A DNA stretch of 64,000 nucleotides from Zygnema cylindricum (GCA_037447655.1 JBBHKE010000836.1:62001-126000), one strand, 5' to 3'; counted from the stretch's first letter, positions 1 to 11,292 are shown. Numbers and translations: made by a program. Notes: generated by a model not told the origin, from the letters alone.

Positions 1-941
1 GTAGGAACAAAGAAGGAATTGCTAGAGTAAAACATGCTCTTAATTCACAATTTAAAATGAAGGATTTGGGGAAAGCAAAATATATCCTTGGAATACAAGT
101 TGAAAGAGATAGAGAAAAGAAAATAATTAGGCTAACTCAAAAAGAACCAATAGGAAACATGTTGGAAAAATTTGGCTTGGCTGATGGTAAAGGTTGTGTA
201 ACTCCTATGGAGTATACACAAAAACTTGAAGGAATAGAGCATGAGTTTGGAGACATAATAGATGAGGAACTTACTCCAGAGGAGCAAAAATTTATGTCAC
301 AAGTACCTTACAGACAAGTAGTAGGAAGTAAGGTTTTTATGCTAGATAATGATCCGCAGAAATGGAAGCTAGAACGAAAAGGTATACCAGGGCTATTTTT
401 AGGGTATAATGATCATGCCAAAGGTTATAGAGTGTATGACACTAAGAGAAATAGAGTTGTGGTTGCCACAAACATTATTCTGAAGGATGAAGGAAAAGGA
501 GTAGATGTATTTAATGAGCCTATGGATAAGAAGAAGGATAGAAGTGTTGAATATATCTTTTTAGAGGAAAATCCCATGTTTTTCAAGAAAAATATAGAAA
601 ATGCATCTACATTAGCCCAAAGTGACTTGCAATCATCTTCTCCACCAGAAACAAGAAGTGTTATTCCCGAAATAGTTGCACACTCTCCTCTACCTCAAGC
701 TGAAACTGAATCACAAGAAGAATCACATGTATCAAGAAAGAGGACCAAACCATATATACTAGCAACAGAATTTCTAGGTGGAGTTAGGCGAAGTGCGCGA
801 CTCAGAGGAGAAAATGCAGCCTTTCCTCACTCAACACACATAGAAAAGCCTCTAACGTTGACGGAAGCTTTTGTGAGTAATGAAAGGGAACACTGGGTGG
901 AAGCGGTCAATGAAGAAATGAAGTCTATCATGGAGGCCTAA
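1..941 (+). pseudogene. Rearranged copia pol: RT tail joined to integrase C-terminus and linker
   Basis: From base 57 one frame of 294 codons stays open. Its first 90 or so residues are the RT region after the YVDD box (KYILGIQVERD, then RQVVGS). It then switches abruptly to the integrase C-terminal region (KVFMLDNDPQKW, GYRVYD) and the Ser/Pro-rich linker that normally precedes RT. The junction is near 325-335. A3 has the same junction near 5012-5026. The frame ends at 940 in a TAA where sister copies have Gln CAA (MEAQTW). Confidence 0.85.
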
Positions 942-953
942 ACATGGGATCTG

Positions 954-2427
954 GTGGAACTTCCTCCTGAAACAAAGGCTATTGGAAGTAAATGGGTGTT
1001 TAAATTAAAATTGAACCCTGATAATACCATAGACAGGTATAAGGTTCACTTGGTTGCTAAGGGATATAATCAAAAGGAGGGGATAGATTATGAAGAAACA
1101 TTTTCACCGGTTGTAAGGTTTCCATCTGTACGCATCTTACTTACATTAGCTGTCATAGAGGATTTTGACATCCACCAAATGGATGTCAAAATTGCATTTT
1201 GCATAGTTATTTAGATGAGGTCATTTATATGAAGTAGCCAGAGGGTTATGAGGAAGCACGAAAAGAAAATCTTGTGTGCAGACTTTTAAAATCTTTGTAT
1301 GGCCTAAAACAGGCCCCTAGGCAATGGAACCGAAAGTTAGATGAGTTCTTGACTGGATAAGGTTTTACTAGAATTAGTTCAGATCATTTAGTATATGTGA
1401 TGTATGGTGATAATCCTGATGAGGTGATATTCATTGTTGTGTATGTTGATGATTTGTTGCTAATTAGTAGGAACAAAGAAAGAATTGCTAGAGTAAAACA
1501 CGCTCTTAATTCAAAATTTGAAATGAAGGATTAGGTGAGGCTAAATACATTTTAGGAATACAAGTTGAAAGAGATAGAGAAAAAAAAATCATTAGGCTAA
1601 CTCAAAAAGAAGCGATAGGAAACATGTTGGAAAAATTTGGCTTGGCTGATCACAAAGGTTGTGCAACTCCTATGGAGTATAAGCAAAAACTTGAAGGAAT
1701 GGAGCATGAGTTTGGAGTCATAATAGATGAGGAACTCAGTGCAGAGGAGCAAAAATTTATCTCCCAAGTACCCCACAAACAAGTAGTAGGAAGTCTGATT
1801 TACTTCATGAATTACATTAGGCCCGATACAGCTACAACTGTTGGTGTATTGAGTAGAAGTCTACAAAATCCACGAAAGAGAGATTGGGAGACAGCAAAAA
1901 GAGTCTTAAGATCTCTTGTTGGGACTAGAAATCTTTGGCTTACTTTGGGAGGGGACAAGGTTAGCATTAATACTTGGAGTGATGCTAGCTATGGTGATGT
2001 GCCTAGTAGGAAGTCTACAACTGGGTATGTCATTTAGATTCGAAGTGGAACTTGTAGTTGGAGTAGTAAACTTCAAAAGGTCACGCCACAATCGACTATG
2101 GAAGCCGAATACATGGCTGCGAGTGCAGCTTTGAAAGAGCTGCAATGGATTAAGACATTTCTTCAAGAATTCGGTTTTACACAACACGGGACACAAATAT
2201 TGTGGTGCGACAATCAGGCAACCATTTCTGTGGCTACAAACCCAAGTCACCATTTTAAGAGTAAACATATGGACATTTGGCTACATTTCGTACGAGAGAA
2301 AGTATTTGCAAAAGTTGTCAAACTTTGCTATTTGCCTGATGAGAAAATGGTTGCGAACATGTTGACAAAAGCCCTTCCATCTCCTAAGTTGGAGTACTAC
2401 AGAAAAGCATGTGGTCTAAGTGAGTAA
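954..2427 (+). pseudogene. Copia reverse transcriptase and RNase H remnant
   Basis: This is the C-terminal half of copia pol, which makes cDNA in the virus-like particle. Visible in order are the RT N-terminal motif ([13 protein letters not shown]), the motif A region with its Asp (HQMDVK, about 1175), YVDDLLL near 1440, and RNase H (WSDASYGD near 1975, CDNQA near 2210, KHMDI near 2265). It is broken by a deletion near 1197-1210, a stop at 1359, a frameshift near 1535 and TAG near 2035. It ends 20 bp before the 3' LTR. No product is expected. Confidence 0.9.
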
Positions 2428-2449
2428 GTCTTCTAAAGCTTAAGGGGAG

Positions 2450-3118
2450 TATTGAAAAGTAAGCTTAAGTTAGCCTTATAAATTTGAGTCTAGCACTTAG
2501 AATATTTTTGGAATACCAACTGGTCAATATTGACCAAATTTAGTGTGGATTTTTTGTAGTATCTACACGAATAGTTATCTTTAAGTAAATTAGTGTGTAG
2601 GGCCGCCAATGAATGTAGACGTGATAAGAATCACCCGGATTTTTGGGTACAGATATTGTTAGTGGACAATTCTGGTCTAAACACTTAGATTTTTGTCAGT
2701 AGGTTGTCTGGTGAACCATGTACATACGTTTTAGATGTTTTCTAGATCTTTTGAGTATTTAGTTCAATTAGGATTGATCAAATCGATAGAGAATGTACAT
2801 TTTACACAAGAGTTAAAGAAATGAGAGCACTGAGTGCAGTTTAAGGTGTTTTATGCTCTATTGTCTCTAATTTGCTTGTAGTACATGTTTGTTTGGTTGA
2901 AAGACCTCTTTCGTTTGGAGTTACATATCTTACACTATAGATCTAGTCTTTTAGGCATTTCTCTTTGGGTTTGCTTCCGCTAACATGTCTGATAATGGCT
3001 CAGCTCCTATTGCAAGTGCTCCTATTAGCCCTAGTGCTCCACCTGCTCCTTCCGGTGCAAGTGTTACCCCTAGTGTGAGTGGATCACTGCCGAGTCTTAA
3101 TGCCCATGACCTTCAACA
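2450..3118 (+). repeat. 3' LTR of A1 (family A, 669 bp)
   Basis: The LTR follows the purine run AAGGGGAG. It begins TATTGAAAAG, with TA where TG is usual, and ends TTCAACA, so the ends form a short imperfect inverted repeat. Related LTRs lie at 8497-9096 and 25397-26080. The last 134 bp hold an ATG frame (2985) of about 44 codons, rich in Ser, Pro and Ala and ending Asp-Leu-Gln-Gln. In a 5' LTR this frame would run on into gag. Confidence 0.9.
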
Positions 3119-3720
3119 ATGTTCCCTTTCATTACTTAAAAATGCCTACGTAAACTTTAGAGGCTCTTTTGTGTGTGTTGAGTGAGCAAAGGCTGCATTT
3201 TCTCCCTTGAGTCGTGCACTACATCTAACTCCATCTGAAAATTATCTCGCTGGTATAGATGGTTGGGTCCTCCTTCGCGATACATGTGATTCTTTTTGTG
3301 ATTCGCTTTCGGCTTGAGGTAGAGGAGAGTCTAAAACTCTTTCAGGCATAACACTTTGTGTTTTTGTTGGAAAAGATGATTGCAAGTCACTTTGAGTAAA
3401 TGTATATGCATTTTATATGTTTTTTTTGAAAAACATTGGATTTTTATCTAAAAAGATATAACATCTATACGCTGACTAAATATATCTACCCTTTTTCTCT
3501 CATCCTTCACTATGATGTATCTAACTACCACGAGTCTATTTTTCTTAATGTTAAAAACTTTATAACCCTTAGCATGATCATCATACCCTAGAAATATTCC
3601 TGGTATGCATTTTGACTCTAATTTCTATTTTTGAGGATCATTATCTAGCACGAGTAACTTCGAAAAACTTTGAAGTGACTTACATATGGTTTTTGTCGTG
3701 TCCACATTTTTTAAGGAGTT
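3119..3720 (-). pseudogene. Third copy of integrase C-terminus and linker in A3
   Basis: Minus-strand sequence matches the integrase tail (MWTRQKP, VSHFKVF) and the linker up to the SNEREH region, with many stops. It joins the end of the second RT copy just after Leu-Thr-Gln-Lys-Glu-Ala, near 3721-3728. This junction is different from the one near 5020. The fragment ends at 3119 where the A1 LTR begins. Confidence 0.75.
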
Positions 3721-4766
3721 TTATTTCGCTTCTTTTTGAGTTAGCCTAATTATTTTCATTTCTCTATCTCTTTCAACTTGTATTCCTAAGATATATTTTG
3801 CCTCCCCCAAATCCTCCATTTCAAATTGTGAATTAAGAGCCTGTTTTACTCTAGCAATTCCTTCTTTGTTCCTACTTATTAGCAGCAAATCATCAACATA
3901 CACAGCAATGAATATCACCTCATCAAGATTATCACCACACATCACATATACTGAATGATATGAGCTAATTCTAGTAAATCTAAATTATGTCAAGAACTCA
4001 TCTAACTTTCAGTTCCATTGCCTAGGGGCTTGTTTTAGGCCATACAAAGATTTTAAAAGTCTGCACACAAGATTTTCTTTTCTTGCTTCCTCATAACCCT
4101 CAGGTTGCTTCATGTTAATAACCTCATCTAAATCACCATGCAAAAAAGAAGTTTTGACATCCATTTGGTGGAAGTCAAAATCCTCTATGGTAGCTAATGT
4201 AAGTAAGATGCGGACAGATAGAAACCTTACAACTGGTGAAAAAGTTTCTTCATAATATATCCCCTCTTTTTGATTATATCCCTTAGCAACGAAGCGAGCC
4301 TTATACCTGCCTATGGTATTATCTGGGTTCAATTTTAATTTAAACACCCATTTACTTCCAATAGCCTTTCTTCATGGAGGAAGTTCCACCAAATCCCATG
4401 TTTAGGCCTCCATGATGGACTTCATTTCCTCATTGACTGCTTCCACCTAGTGTTCCTTTCATTACTCGAAAAAGCTTCTTTCAACATTAGAGGCTCTTCT
4501 ATGTGTGTTGAATGAGCAAAGGCTGCATTTTCTCCCCTAAGTAGTGCACTTCACCTCACTCCACCTGGAAATTTTGTCGTTGGTATAGATGGTTGGGTCC
4601 TCCTCCTTGATACATGTGATTCTTCTTGTGATTCAGTTTCAGCTTGAGGTACAAAAGAGTCTGCAACTCTTTCATGCATAACACTTGCAGTTTCTGGTGG
4701 AGAAGATGATTCCAAGTCACTTTGAGTTGATGTAGATACATTTTCTATATTTTTCTTAAAAAACAT
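3721..4766 (-). pseudogene. Second linker and RT copy in A3
   Basis: A second linker ([20 protein letters not shown]) is followed by RT segments with motif A Asp (HQMDVKTSFLHGD), LLKSLYGLKQAPRQW and YVDDLLLISRN. It duplicates the RT copy at 4824-6182. Frames are interrupted near 4550, 4350-4400, 4009 and 3950. The copy stops before the RQVVGS region and RNase H, so it is an incomplete polymerase. Confidence 0.85.
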
Positions 4767-4823
4767 GGGATTTTCCTCTAAAAAGATATAATCAACACTT
4801 TTATCTTTCTTTTCATCTGTACG

Positions 4824-5609
4824 CTACTTAAATACATCTACTCCTTTTCCCTCATCCTTCACTATGAAGTTTTTGGCTACCACAACTCTATTTCTCTTAG
4901 TGTCATACACTCTATAACCTTTGGCATGATCATCATACCCTAGAAATAGCCCTGGTATACCTTTTCGTTCTAGCTTCCATTTCTGCGGATCATTATCTAG
5001 CATAAAAACCTTACTTCCTACTATTTGTCTGTAAGGTACTTGTGACATAAATTTTTGCTCCTCTGGAGTAAGTTCCTCATCTATTATGTCTCCAAACTCA
5101 TGCTCTATTCCTTCAAGTTTTTGTGTATACTCCATAGGAGTTGCACAACCTTTACCATCAGCCAAGCCAAATTTTTCCAACATGTTTCCTATTGCTTCTT
5201 TTTGAGTTAGCCTAATTATTTTCTTTTCTCTATCTCTTTCAACTTGTATTCCAAGGATATATTTTGCTTCCCCCAAATCCTTCATTTTAAATTGTGAACT
5301 AAGAGCATGTTTTACTCTAGCAATTCCTTCTTTGTTCCTACTAATTAGCAGCAAATCATCAACAAACACAGCAATGAATATCACCTCATCAAGATTATCA
5401 CCACAGATCACATATACTGAATGATCGGAGCTAATTCTAGTAAATCCTAATCTTGTCAAGAACTCATCTAACTTTCGGTTCCATTGCCTGGGGGCCTGTA
5501 TTAGGCCATACAAAGATTTTAAAAGTCTGCACACAAGATTTTCTTTTCCTGCTTCCTCATAACCCTCAGGCTTCTTCATGTAAATAACCTCATCTAAATC
5601 ACCATGCAA
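4824..5609 (-). pseudogene. RT middle and C-terminal part fused to integrase C-terminus (A3)
   Basis: This open frame of 261 codons runs through RT (HGDLDEVIYMKKPEGY, FVDDLLLISRN with Tyr to Phe in the YVDD box, KYILGIQVERD, RQIVGS). Near 5020 it changes in frame to the integrase tail KVFMLDNDPQKW and the start of the linker. The fusion point equals that of A1 at about 330. Keeping the frame across an out-of-order join suggests that the rearranged form was copied at least once. Confidence 0.88.
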
Positions 5610-5660
5610 AAACGCAGTTTTGACATCGATTTGGTAGATGTCAAAATCCTCTATGGCAGC

Positions 5661-6404
5661 TTATGTAAGTAGGATGGGGACAGATGGAAACCTTTCAACC
5701 GGAGAAAAAGTTTTTTCATAATCTATCCCTTCCTTTTGATTATATCCCTTAGCAACCAAGCGAGCCTTATACAAGTCTATGGTATTATCTCGGTTTAATT
5801 TTAATTTAAACACCCATTTACTTCCAATAGCCTTTTTTCCTGGAGGAAGCTCCACCAGATCCCATGTTTGAGCCTCCATGATGGACTTCATTACTTCATT
5901 GACTGCTTCCACCCAGTGTTCTCTCTCATTACTCGCAAAAGCTTCCGTCAGTGTAAGAGGGTCTTCTATGTGTGCTGAGTGAGCAAAGGCTGCATTTTCT
6001 CCCTTGAGTCGCGCGCTTCGCCTCACTCCACCTGGAAATTCTGTAACTGGTATAGGTGGTTGGGTCCTCCTCCTTGATACATGTGATTCTTCTTGTGATT
6101 CAGTTTCAGCTTGAGGTAGAATAGAGTCTGCAACTTTTTCAGGCAAAACACTTGCTGTTTCTGGTGGAGAAGATGATTGCAAGTCACTTTGAGTTTATGT
6201 AGATGCATTTTCTATATTTTTCTTGAAAAACATAGGATTTTTCTCTAAAATTATATAATCAACACTTTTATCTTTCTTTTCATCTGTACGCTGACTAAAT
6301 ACATCTACTTCTTTTCCCTCATCTTTCACTATGATGTTTCTTGCTACCACGACTCTATTTCTCTTAATGTCATATACTTTATAACCCATTGGCATGATCA
6401 TCAT
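5661..6404 (-). pseudogene. Linker and RT N-terminus, first copy (A3)
   Basis: The integrase-RT linker (GYKVYDIKRN, then the Ser/Pro/Glu-rich stretch, [13 protein letters not shown] and [12 protein letters not shown]) leads into RT ([43 protein letters not shown]). A stop near 6195 and a frame change near 5661 break it. It comes just before the rearranged RT segment at 4824-5609. Confidence 0.85.
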
Positions 6405-7400
6405 ACCATAGAAATATACCTGGTATGCCTTTTGGCTCTAATTTCCATTTTTGTGGATCATTATCTAGCATAAATATCTTACTTCCAAAAACTTTGAAGT
6501 AACTTACATCTGGTTTTTGTCCTGTCCACATTTCGTAAGGAGTTTTATCTTTTATTGCCCTTGTTTCTAGTCTGTTTCTCACATAAGTTGCACAATTCAT
6601 AGCCTCTGCCCAAAATTTGTAATCTATATCCATATCAGCCATCATTGTCCTAGCACACTCAGATATGGTCCTATTCATCCTCTGTGAAACACCGTTTTGT
6701 TCCAGAGAAAAACGAACAGTTAGCTGATGTGAGATTCCATGCAATTTTAGGAATTTTGCAAATTCATTAGAAATCTACTCCCCTCCATTATCAGATTTGA
6801 ATCATAATATCTTTCTCTCATGCAGATTTTCAACCCAAGCTTTATACTCTTTAAATTTTGAAAAAACTTCATCCTTACTCTTCAAAAAATAAACTGTAGT
6901 AAATCTACTATAATCATCAGTAAAGGTAAGCATAAACTTAGAACCTCCCACAGATGGATACCTAGATGGCCCCCATACATCTGAATAAATTAGTTCTAGC
7001 ACCCTACTACTTCTATGATCACTTTGCGAAGGGAAAGGCAACTTATGAATTTTTCCCATTGCAAAACCATCACATACATTTGGTGCTGATTTTTGACTAA
7101 TTTTACACCTTCCACCATTTTTTGATGTACTATCTTTTCTAACCTATCATAATTCACATGTCGTAAACGTTTATGCCATAAATCACAATCAATGATAACA
7201 ATTGAGTACATAACATCATTGTCATTATCATTTGCAAGACTCAACTGATACAAATTGTTTCCTGCAGCAAATCCATCTACAGCTATTTTCCCTTTCTTAC
7301 TCACTGTTTTCTTCCCATTCTCAGATATAGTTTTAAAACCTTTCTTTTCTACCACTGACGTAGAGAGAAAATTTCTTTTGAAAGCTAGGACATGCAACAC
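6379..7400 (-). pseudogene. Pre-integrase and integrase remnant (A3)
   Basis: The GAG-pre-integrase motif DLWHKRLRHVNYDRL is near 7170. The integrase core shows the first catalytic Asp (YSDVWGPS, about 6990) and TDDYSRF. The second Asp region (SDNGG, about 6790) lies among stops. In the third motif the catalytic Glu is Gln (NGVSQR, about 6690), and A2 has the same change. Several frame changes follow. The product would be an inactive integrase. Confidence 0.87.
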
Positions 7401-7406
7401 ATCTTC

Positions 7407-7961
7407 TTAAACCCTTTTCACAGGTTTTCCCTCTACTTTCAACATAAGTGACACCCTCCCTTTTGATTTCGACAAAACAAAGGTATCATCACTAAAATAA
7501 ATTTTGACAGGAGAGGTAGATTGAATACTCTCAAAGAGATGGCAACTGCGGCACATGTGTGCAGATGTACCCGAATCCATAATCCATTCGTCTTCCTCCA
7601 CGCCTTCCGTTGCTTGTGCCATCGCAAAGTATTTCTTTTCGTTGTTATCAGGAAAGCTGCTCACATCCTTCTCTTGAATTGCGTTGGAAAATGATGTTGG
7701 GCGTCCATTTGACGTAGATGGAACTCGACTTTCGTCCCAACCAGAACGAAAAATTCTCGTAGCTTTAGCTCTCTTGTAGGCATGACACATCCTGAAAACA
7801 TGGCCTTTTTCATCACAGTAATAGCATGTCAAAGGTGACCTTCTAGGACCACTACCTCTACCACTGCCACTACCACTGCCATTGTCAATCTTAAAGTCTA
7901 AAAACTGGTTAGCTAAAACCTGAACAGACTTACTACTACCTCTTTGTGAAATCTGGTTAGC
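7407..7961 (-). pseudogene. Gag zinc knuckle and aspartic protease (A3)
   Basis: A CCHC zinc knuckle (CYYCDEKGHVFRMC, about 7780-7830), which binds element RNA in gag, is followed by the copia protease with its Asp-Ser-Gly site (WIMDSGTSAHMC, about 7560). The stretch 7833-7961 upstream is Gly/Ser-rich and continues the gag frame. A TAA near 7964, where A2 has GAA, separates this part from the gag ORF. The protease stops at 7407, a few bases before the pre-integrase segment. Confidence 0.87.
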
Positions 7962-8588
7962 TTATTCGCTCAAAATAAACAGTATTGCTAATGCTATGTT
8001 CCACTGACGTTGTGGAAGAGCCCTAAGCCTATCCATAGCTCCGTTATATTCATCGGGTAAAGTTCTCATCAATAACATACCGTGCTGAGGTGGTGAAAAG
8101 TCCCCACCTGCACTTGTACTCTGAAGGTACAACCTTTTCATAGCATGACAATGATCTGACATACTACCGCCTGAATACTTAAATTCAAAGATCTGAGTGG
8201 CTATGTTAGTCTGCAGAGTAACATCTAGCTGAACATACATAGCACGTAGGCTAAACCAAACTTCAAAAGCTTTCTTCAAATCAAGATGGGACATTACCAA
8301 ATCTTTTGTCATTGCCTGTTTCAAGACGTTGAGGCAGTGGAGATTCTTCTTTCTCCAATCCGGTGCCATCTCATCGGCCGTTCCTTCCACTATGGGTGAC
8401 AAGTCCCTCTCCTCGAAATATAAGCTCAGCATATTTTCCCAATATAAGAAGTCAGTTCTATCAAAAATAGGCAATTTGGGCGGTGGGCCCATAACCTGTT
8501 GAACGTTAAGGGCATTCTGACTTTGCTGTGTTCCACTCCCACTAGGCGTCACACTTGCACCAGCTGGGACTGGGCCATTAGTAGACAT
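7962..8588 (-). pseudogene. Copia gag N-terminal part, starting in the LTR (A3)
   Basis: The frame of 208 codons begins at the ATG at 8588, inside the 5' LTR. It reads through the LTR end and the primer-binding site (Val-Met-Gly-Pro-Pro-Pro) into the copia gag fold (PIFDRTDFLYWENML, MSHLDLKKAFEVW, MRTLPDEYNGAMDRL). About the first 30 residues are LTR-encoded, Ser/Gly/Ala-rich and probably disordered. A single TAA at the 3' end cuts it from the zinc knuckle and protease. Confidence 0.88.
8482..8496 (-). other. Primer-binding site of A3 (internal initiator tRNA-Met)
   Basis: Directly after the LTR the minus strand reads GGTTATGGGCCCACC. This complements 15 nt of the anticodon arm of plant initiator tRNA-Met, including the CAU anticodon, and not the tRNA 3' end. 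The same bases encode Val-Met-Gly-Pro in gag. Confidence 0.85.
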
Positions 8589-9096
8589 GGCAGCAAAAGC
8601 AAACCCAAAGAGTAATACCTATTTGACTAGATTTATGTTCTAAGATATGTAGCTTTAAGTAGGAGAGGTCTTACAACCAGACAAACATATACCATAGCCA
8701 AAATAAGGACAATAGAACAGAAAAACACCTTAAAGTGCACTTAGTGCTCTCATTTCCTCAAACTCTGTGTAAAATGTACATTTTTTGTCAAACTGATCAT
8801 TCCTAATTGAATTAAATACTCTAAAGATTCTCAAAATATCTAAAACATATGTACATGGTTCACTAGACAACCTACTAATAAAAATCTAAGTGTTTGGACC
8901 AAAATTGTCCCCTAACAATATCTATACCCTAAAAATCCGGGTGATTCTTATCACATCCACATTCATTAGCTCCCCTACACATTAATTTACTTAAATATAA
9001 CTATTCGTGTAGATACTACAAAAATTCGTTGGTACTCCAAAAATATTCTAAGTCCTACTCTAATTTCTAAGACTTACTAAAGCTTACTTTTCAATA
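8497..9096 (-). repeat. 5' LTR of A3 (600 bp)
   Basis: On the minus strand it begins TATTGAAAAG at 9096 and ends AACA at 8497, next to the primer-binding site. It resembles the LTRs at 2450-3118 and 25397-26080. The gag start codon lies inside it at 8588. Its upstream side cuts into the RNase H of A2 at 9097. Confidence 0.9.
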
Positions 9097-10190
9097 TTAT
9101 AGACTTCCTACTAGGCACATCACTATAGTTAGCATCACTCCAAGTATTCATATCAACCTTTTCCCTTCCCAAAGTAAGCCAAAGATTTCTGGTCTTAACA
9201 AGATATCTTGAGACCCTTTTTTCTGCCTCCAGGCTCTCTTTCGTGGATTTTGTAGACTTTTTGTTAACACACCAACAGCTGTAGCTATATCATGTTTATT
9301 AAAATTCATGAAGTAAATCAAACTTTCTACCACTTGTCTAAAGGGTACTTGGGACATAATTTTTTGCTCTTCTACACTGAGTTCCTCATCTATTATGGCT
9401 CCAAACTCATGCTTCATTCCTTCACGTTTTTGCTTATACTCCATAAGAGTTGCAAAACCTTTGGCATCAGCCAAGCCAAATTTTTCCTACATGTTTCCTA
9501 TCGCTTCTTTTAGAGATAGCCTAATGATTTTCTTTTCTCTATCTCTTTCAAAATTGTATTCTAAGAATGTATTTTGCCTCACCCAAATCTTTCGTTTCAA
9601 ATTGTGAATTAAGAGCGTGTTTTACTCAAGCAATTCTTTCTTTATTCCTACTAATTGGCAGCAAATCATCAACATACACAGCAATGATTATCACCTAATC
9701 AAGATTATCACCACACATCACATACTGAATGATCTAAACTAATTCTAGTAAATCCTAATCCTTTCAAGAACTCATCTAACTTTTGGTTCCATTGCCTAAG
9801 GGCCTCTTTTAGGCTATACAAAGATTTTAAAAGTCTGCACACAAGACTTTCTTTTCTTGCTTCTTCATAACCCTCAAGTTGCTTCATATAAATGACCTCA
9901 TCTACATCACCATGCAAAAATGCAGTTTTTACATCCATTTGGTGGATGTCAAAATCTTCTATGGCAGCTAATGTAAGTAAGATGCGGACAGATGGAAACC
10001 TTACAACCGGTGAAAAATGTTTCTTGATAATCTATCCCCTCTTTTTGATTATATCCCTTAGCAACCAAGCGAGCCTTATACCTGTCTATGGTATTATCAA
10101 GGTTCAATTTTAATTCAAACATCCATTTACTTCCAATAACTTCTCTTCCAAGAGGATGTTTCACCAGATCCCATATTTAGGCATCTATGA
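9097..10190 (-). pseudogene. RT and RNase H remnant (A2)
   Basis: RT fragments are visible on the minus strand: [46 protein letters not shown] with the motif A Asp, a damaged YVDD region near 9660-9690 and the post-polymerase region around MEYKQKREG. The start of RNase H (WSDANYSD) follows near 9150. Frameshifts near 9945, 9705, 9560 and 9215 destroy the frame, and most of RNase H is missing. Confidence 0.85.
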
Positions 10191-11292
10191 TGGTCTTCAT
10201 TTCTTCATTGACTACTTCCACCCTATGTTCCCTTTCATTACTTAAAAAAGTTTCTATTAACGTAAGTGGCTGTTCTGTATGTGCTGAGTGAACAAAGGCT
10301 GCATTTTCTCCCATGAGTCGTGCACTTCACCTAACTCCACCTGGAAATTTTGTCGCTGGTATAGATGGTTGGGTCCTCCTTCTCGATACATGTGATTCTT
10401 TTTGTGATTCACTTTCGGCTTGAGGTAGAGGAAAGTCTACAACTCTTTTAGGCATAACACTTTGTGTTTTTGGAAGAGAAGATGATTGTAAGTCACTTTG
10501 AGTTGATGTAGATGCATTTTCTATTTTTTTCTTGAAAAACATTGGATTTGCCGCTAAAAATATATAATCAACACTTCGATCTTTTTTTTCATCTGTACGC
10601 TGACTAAATACATCTACTATATTTCCCTCGTTCTTCACTATGATGTTTGGCTACCACGACTCTATTTCACTTAATGTCATATACTTTATAACCCTTAGCA
10701 TGATCAATATCTTTATCATCATACCTTAGAAATATTCATGTTATGCCTTTTGACTCTAATTTCCATTTTTGTGGATCATTATCTAGCTAGAATATCTTAC
10801 TTCGAAAAACTTTGAAGTGACTTACATATGGTTTTTGTTGTGTCCACATTTCGTAGGGAGTTTTATCTTTTATTGCTCTAGTTTCTAACTTGTTTCTTAA
10901 ATACGTTGCACAATTCATACCCTTTGCCCAAAATTTGAAATTTATGTCCATATCAGCCATCATTGTCCTAACACACAATGATATGGTCATATTCATCCTC
11001 TGTGAAACACTGTTTTGTTCCGGAGAATAAGGAACTATTAGCTGACGTGAGATTCCATGCAATTTAGGAATTCTGCAAACTCATTAGAAATGTACTCCCC
11101 TCCATTATCAGATCTAAATTCCGCTATCTTTCTCTCATGCAGGTTTTCAACCCAAGCCTTAAACTCTTTAAATTTTGCAAAGACTTCATCTTTACTTTTC
11201 AAAAAATAAACTATAGTAAAACTACTATAGTTATCAGTAAAGGTAAGCATAAACTTAGCATCTCCCAGAAATGGATGCCTATATAGCCCCCA
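10191..11292 (-). pseudogene. Integrase core and linker remnant (A2)
   Basis: The integrase core reads FMLTFTDNYSSF, then the second catalytic Asp in RSDNGGEY (about 11110), then the third motif with Gln in place of the catalytic Glu (NSVSQR, about 11015). The linker follows with MFFKKKIENAST and [11 protein letters not shown]. Near 11292 the frame passes directly into LTR sequence of B1, so an ORF prediction here would be a false fusion. Confidence 0.87.

Larger units (their letters stand above)
1..3118 (+). mobile_element. Copia element A1, 3' part (family A)
   Basis: This is the 3' part of a Ty1/copia element: pol remnants, a polypurine tract at about 2437-2449 and a 3' LTR. The 5' part lies outside the window. 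The pol order is abnormal: an RT tail is followed by the integrase C-terminal region and linker, then by RT again and RNase H. The LTR ends at 3118, where minus-strand linker sequence of A3 begins, so the two elements meet tail to tail. Confidence 0.9.
3119..9096 (-). mobile_element. Copia element A3 (family A), 3' end missing
   Basis: On the minus strand the order is 5' LTR (9096-8497), primer-binding site, gag, zinc knuckle, protease, integrase, linker and partial RT. A second integrase C-terminus, linker and RT follow, then a third truncated integrase tail and linker. There is no RNase H, polypurine tract or 3' LTR. The sequence stops at 3119 against the LTR of A1. The repeated pol units look like template switching or unequal recombination. 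Confidence 0.88.
9097..11292 (-). mobile_element. Copia element A2, 3' half (integrase to RNase H)
   Basis: This continues the element whose gag and protease lie at 23863-25548. Both broken ends fall at the same point of the integrase (SDVWG) and both carry CCCCA beside the inserted family B block: 11288-11292 and 23863-23867. Removing one CCCCA restores continuity with the matching A3 sequence at 6957-6985. The far end stops within RNase H at 9097, against the A3 LTR, and no 3' LTR is seen. Confidence 0.88.
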
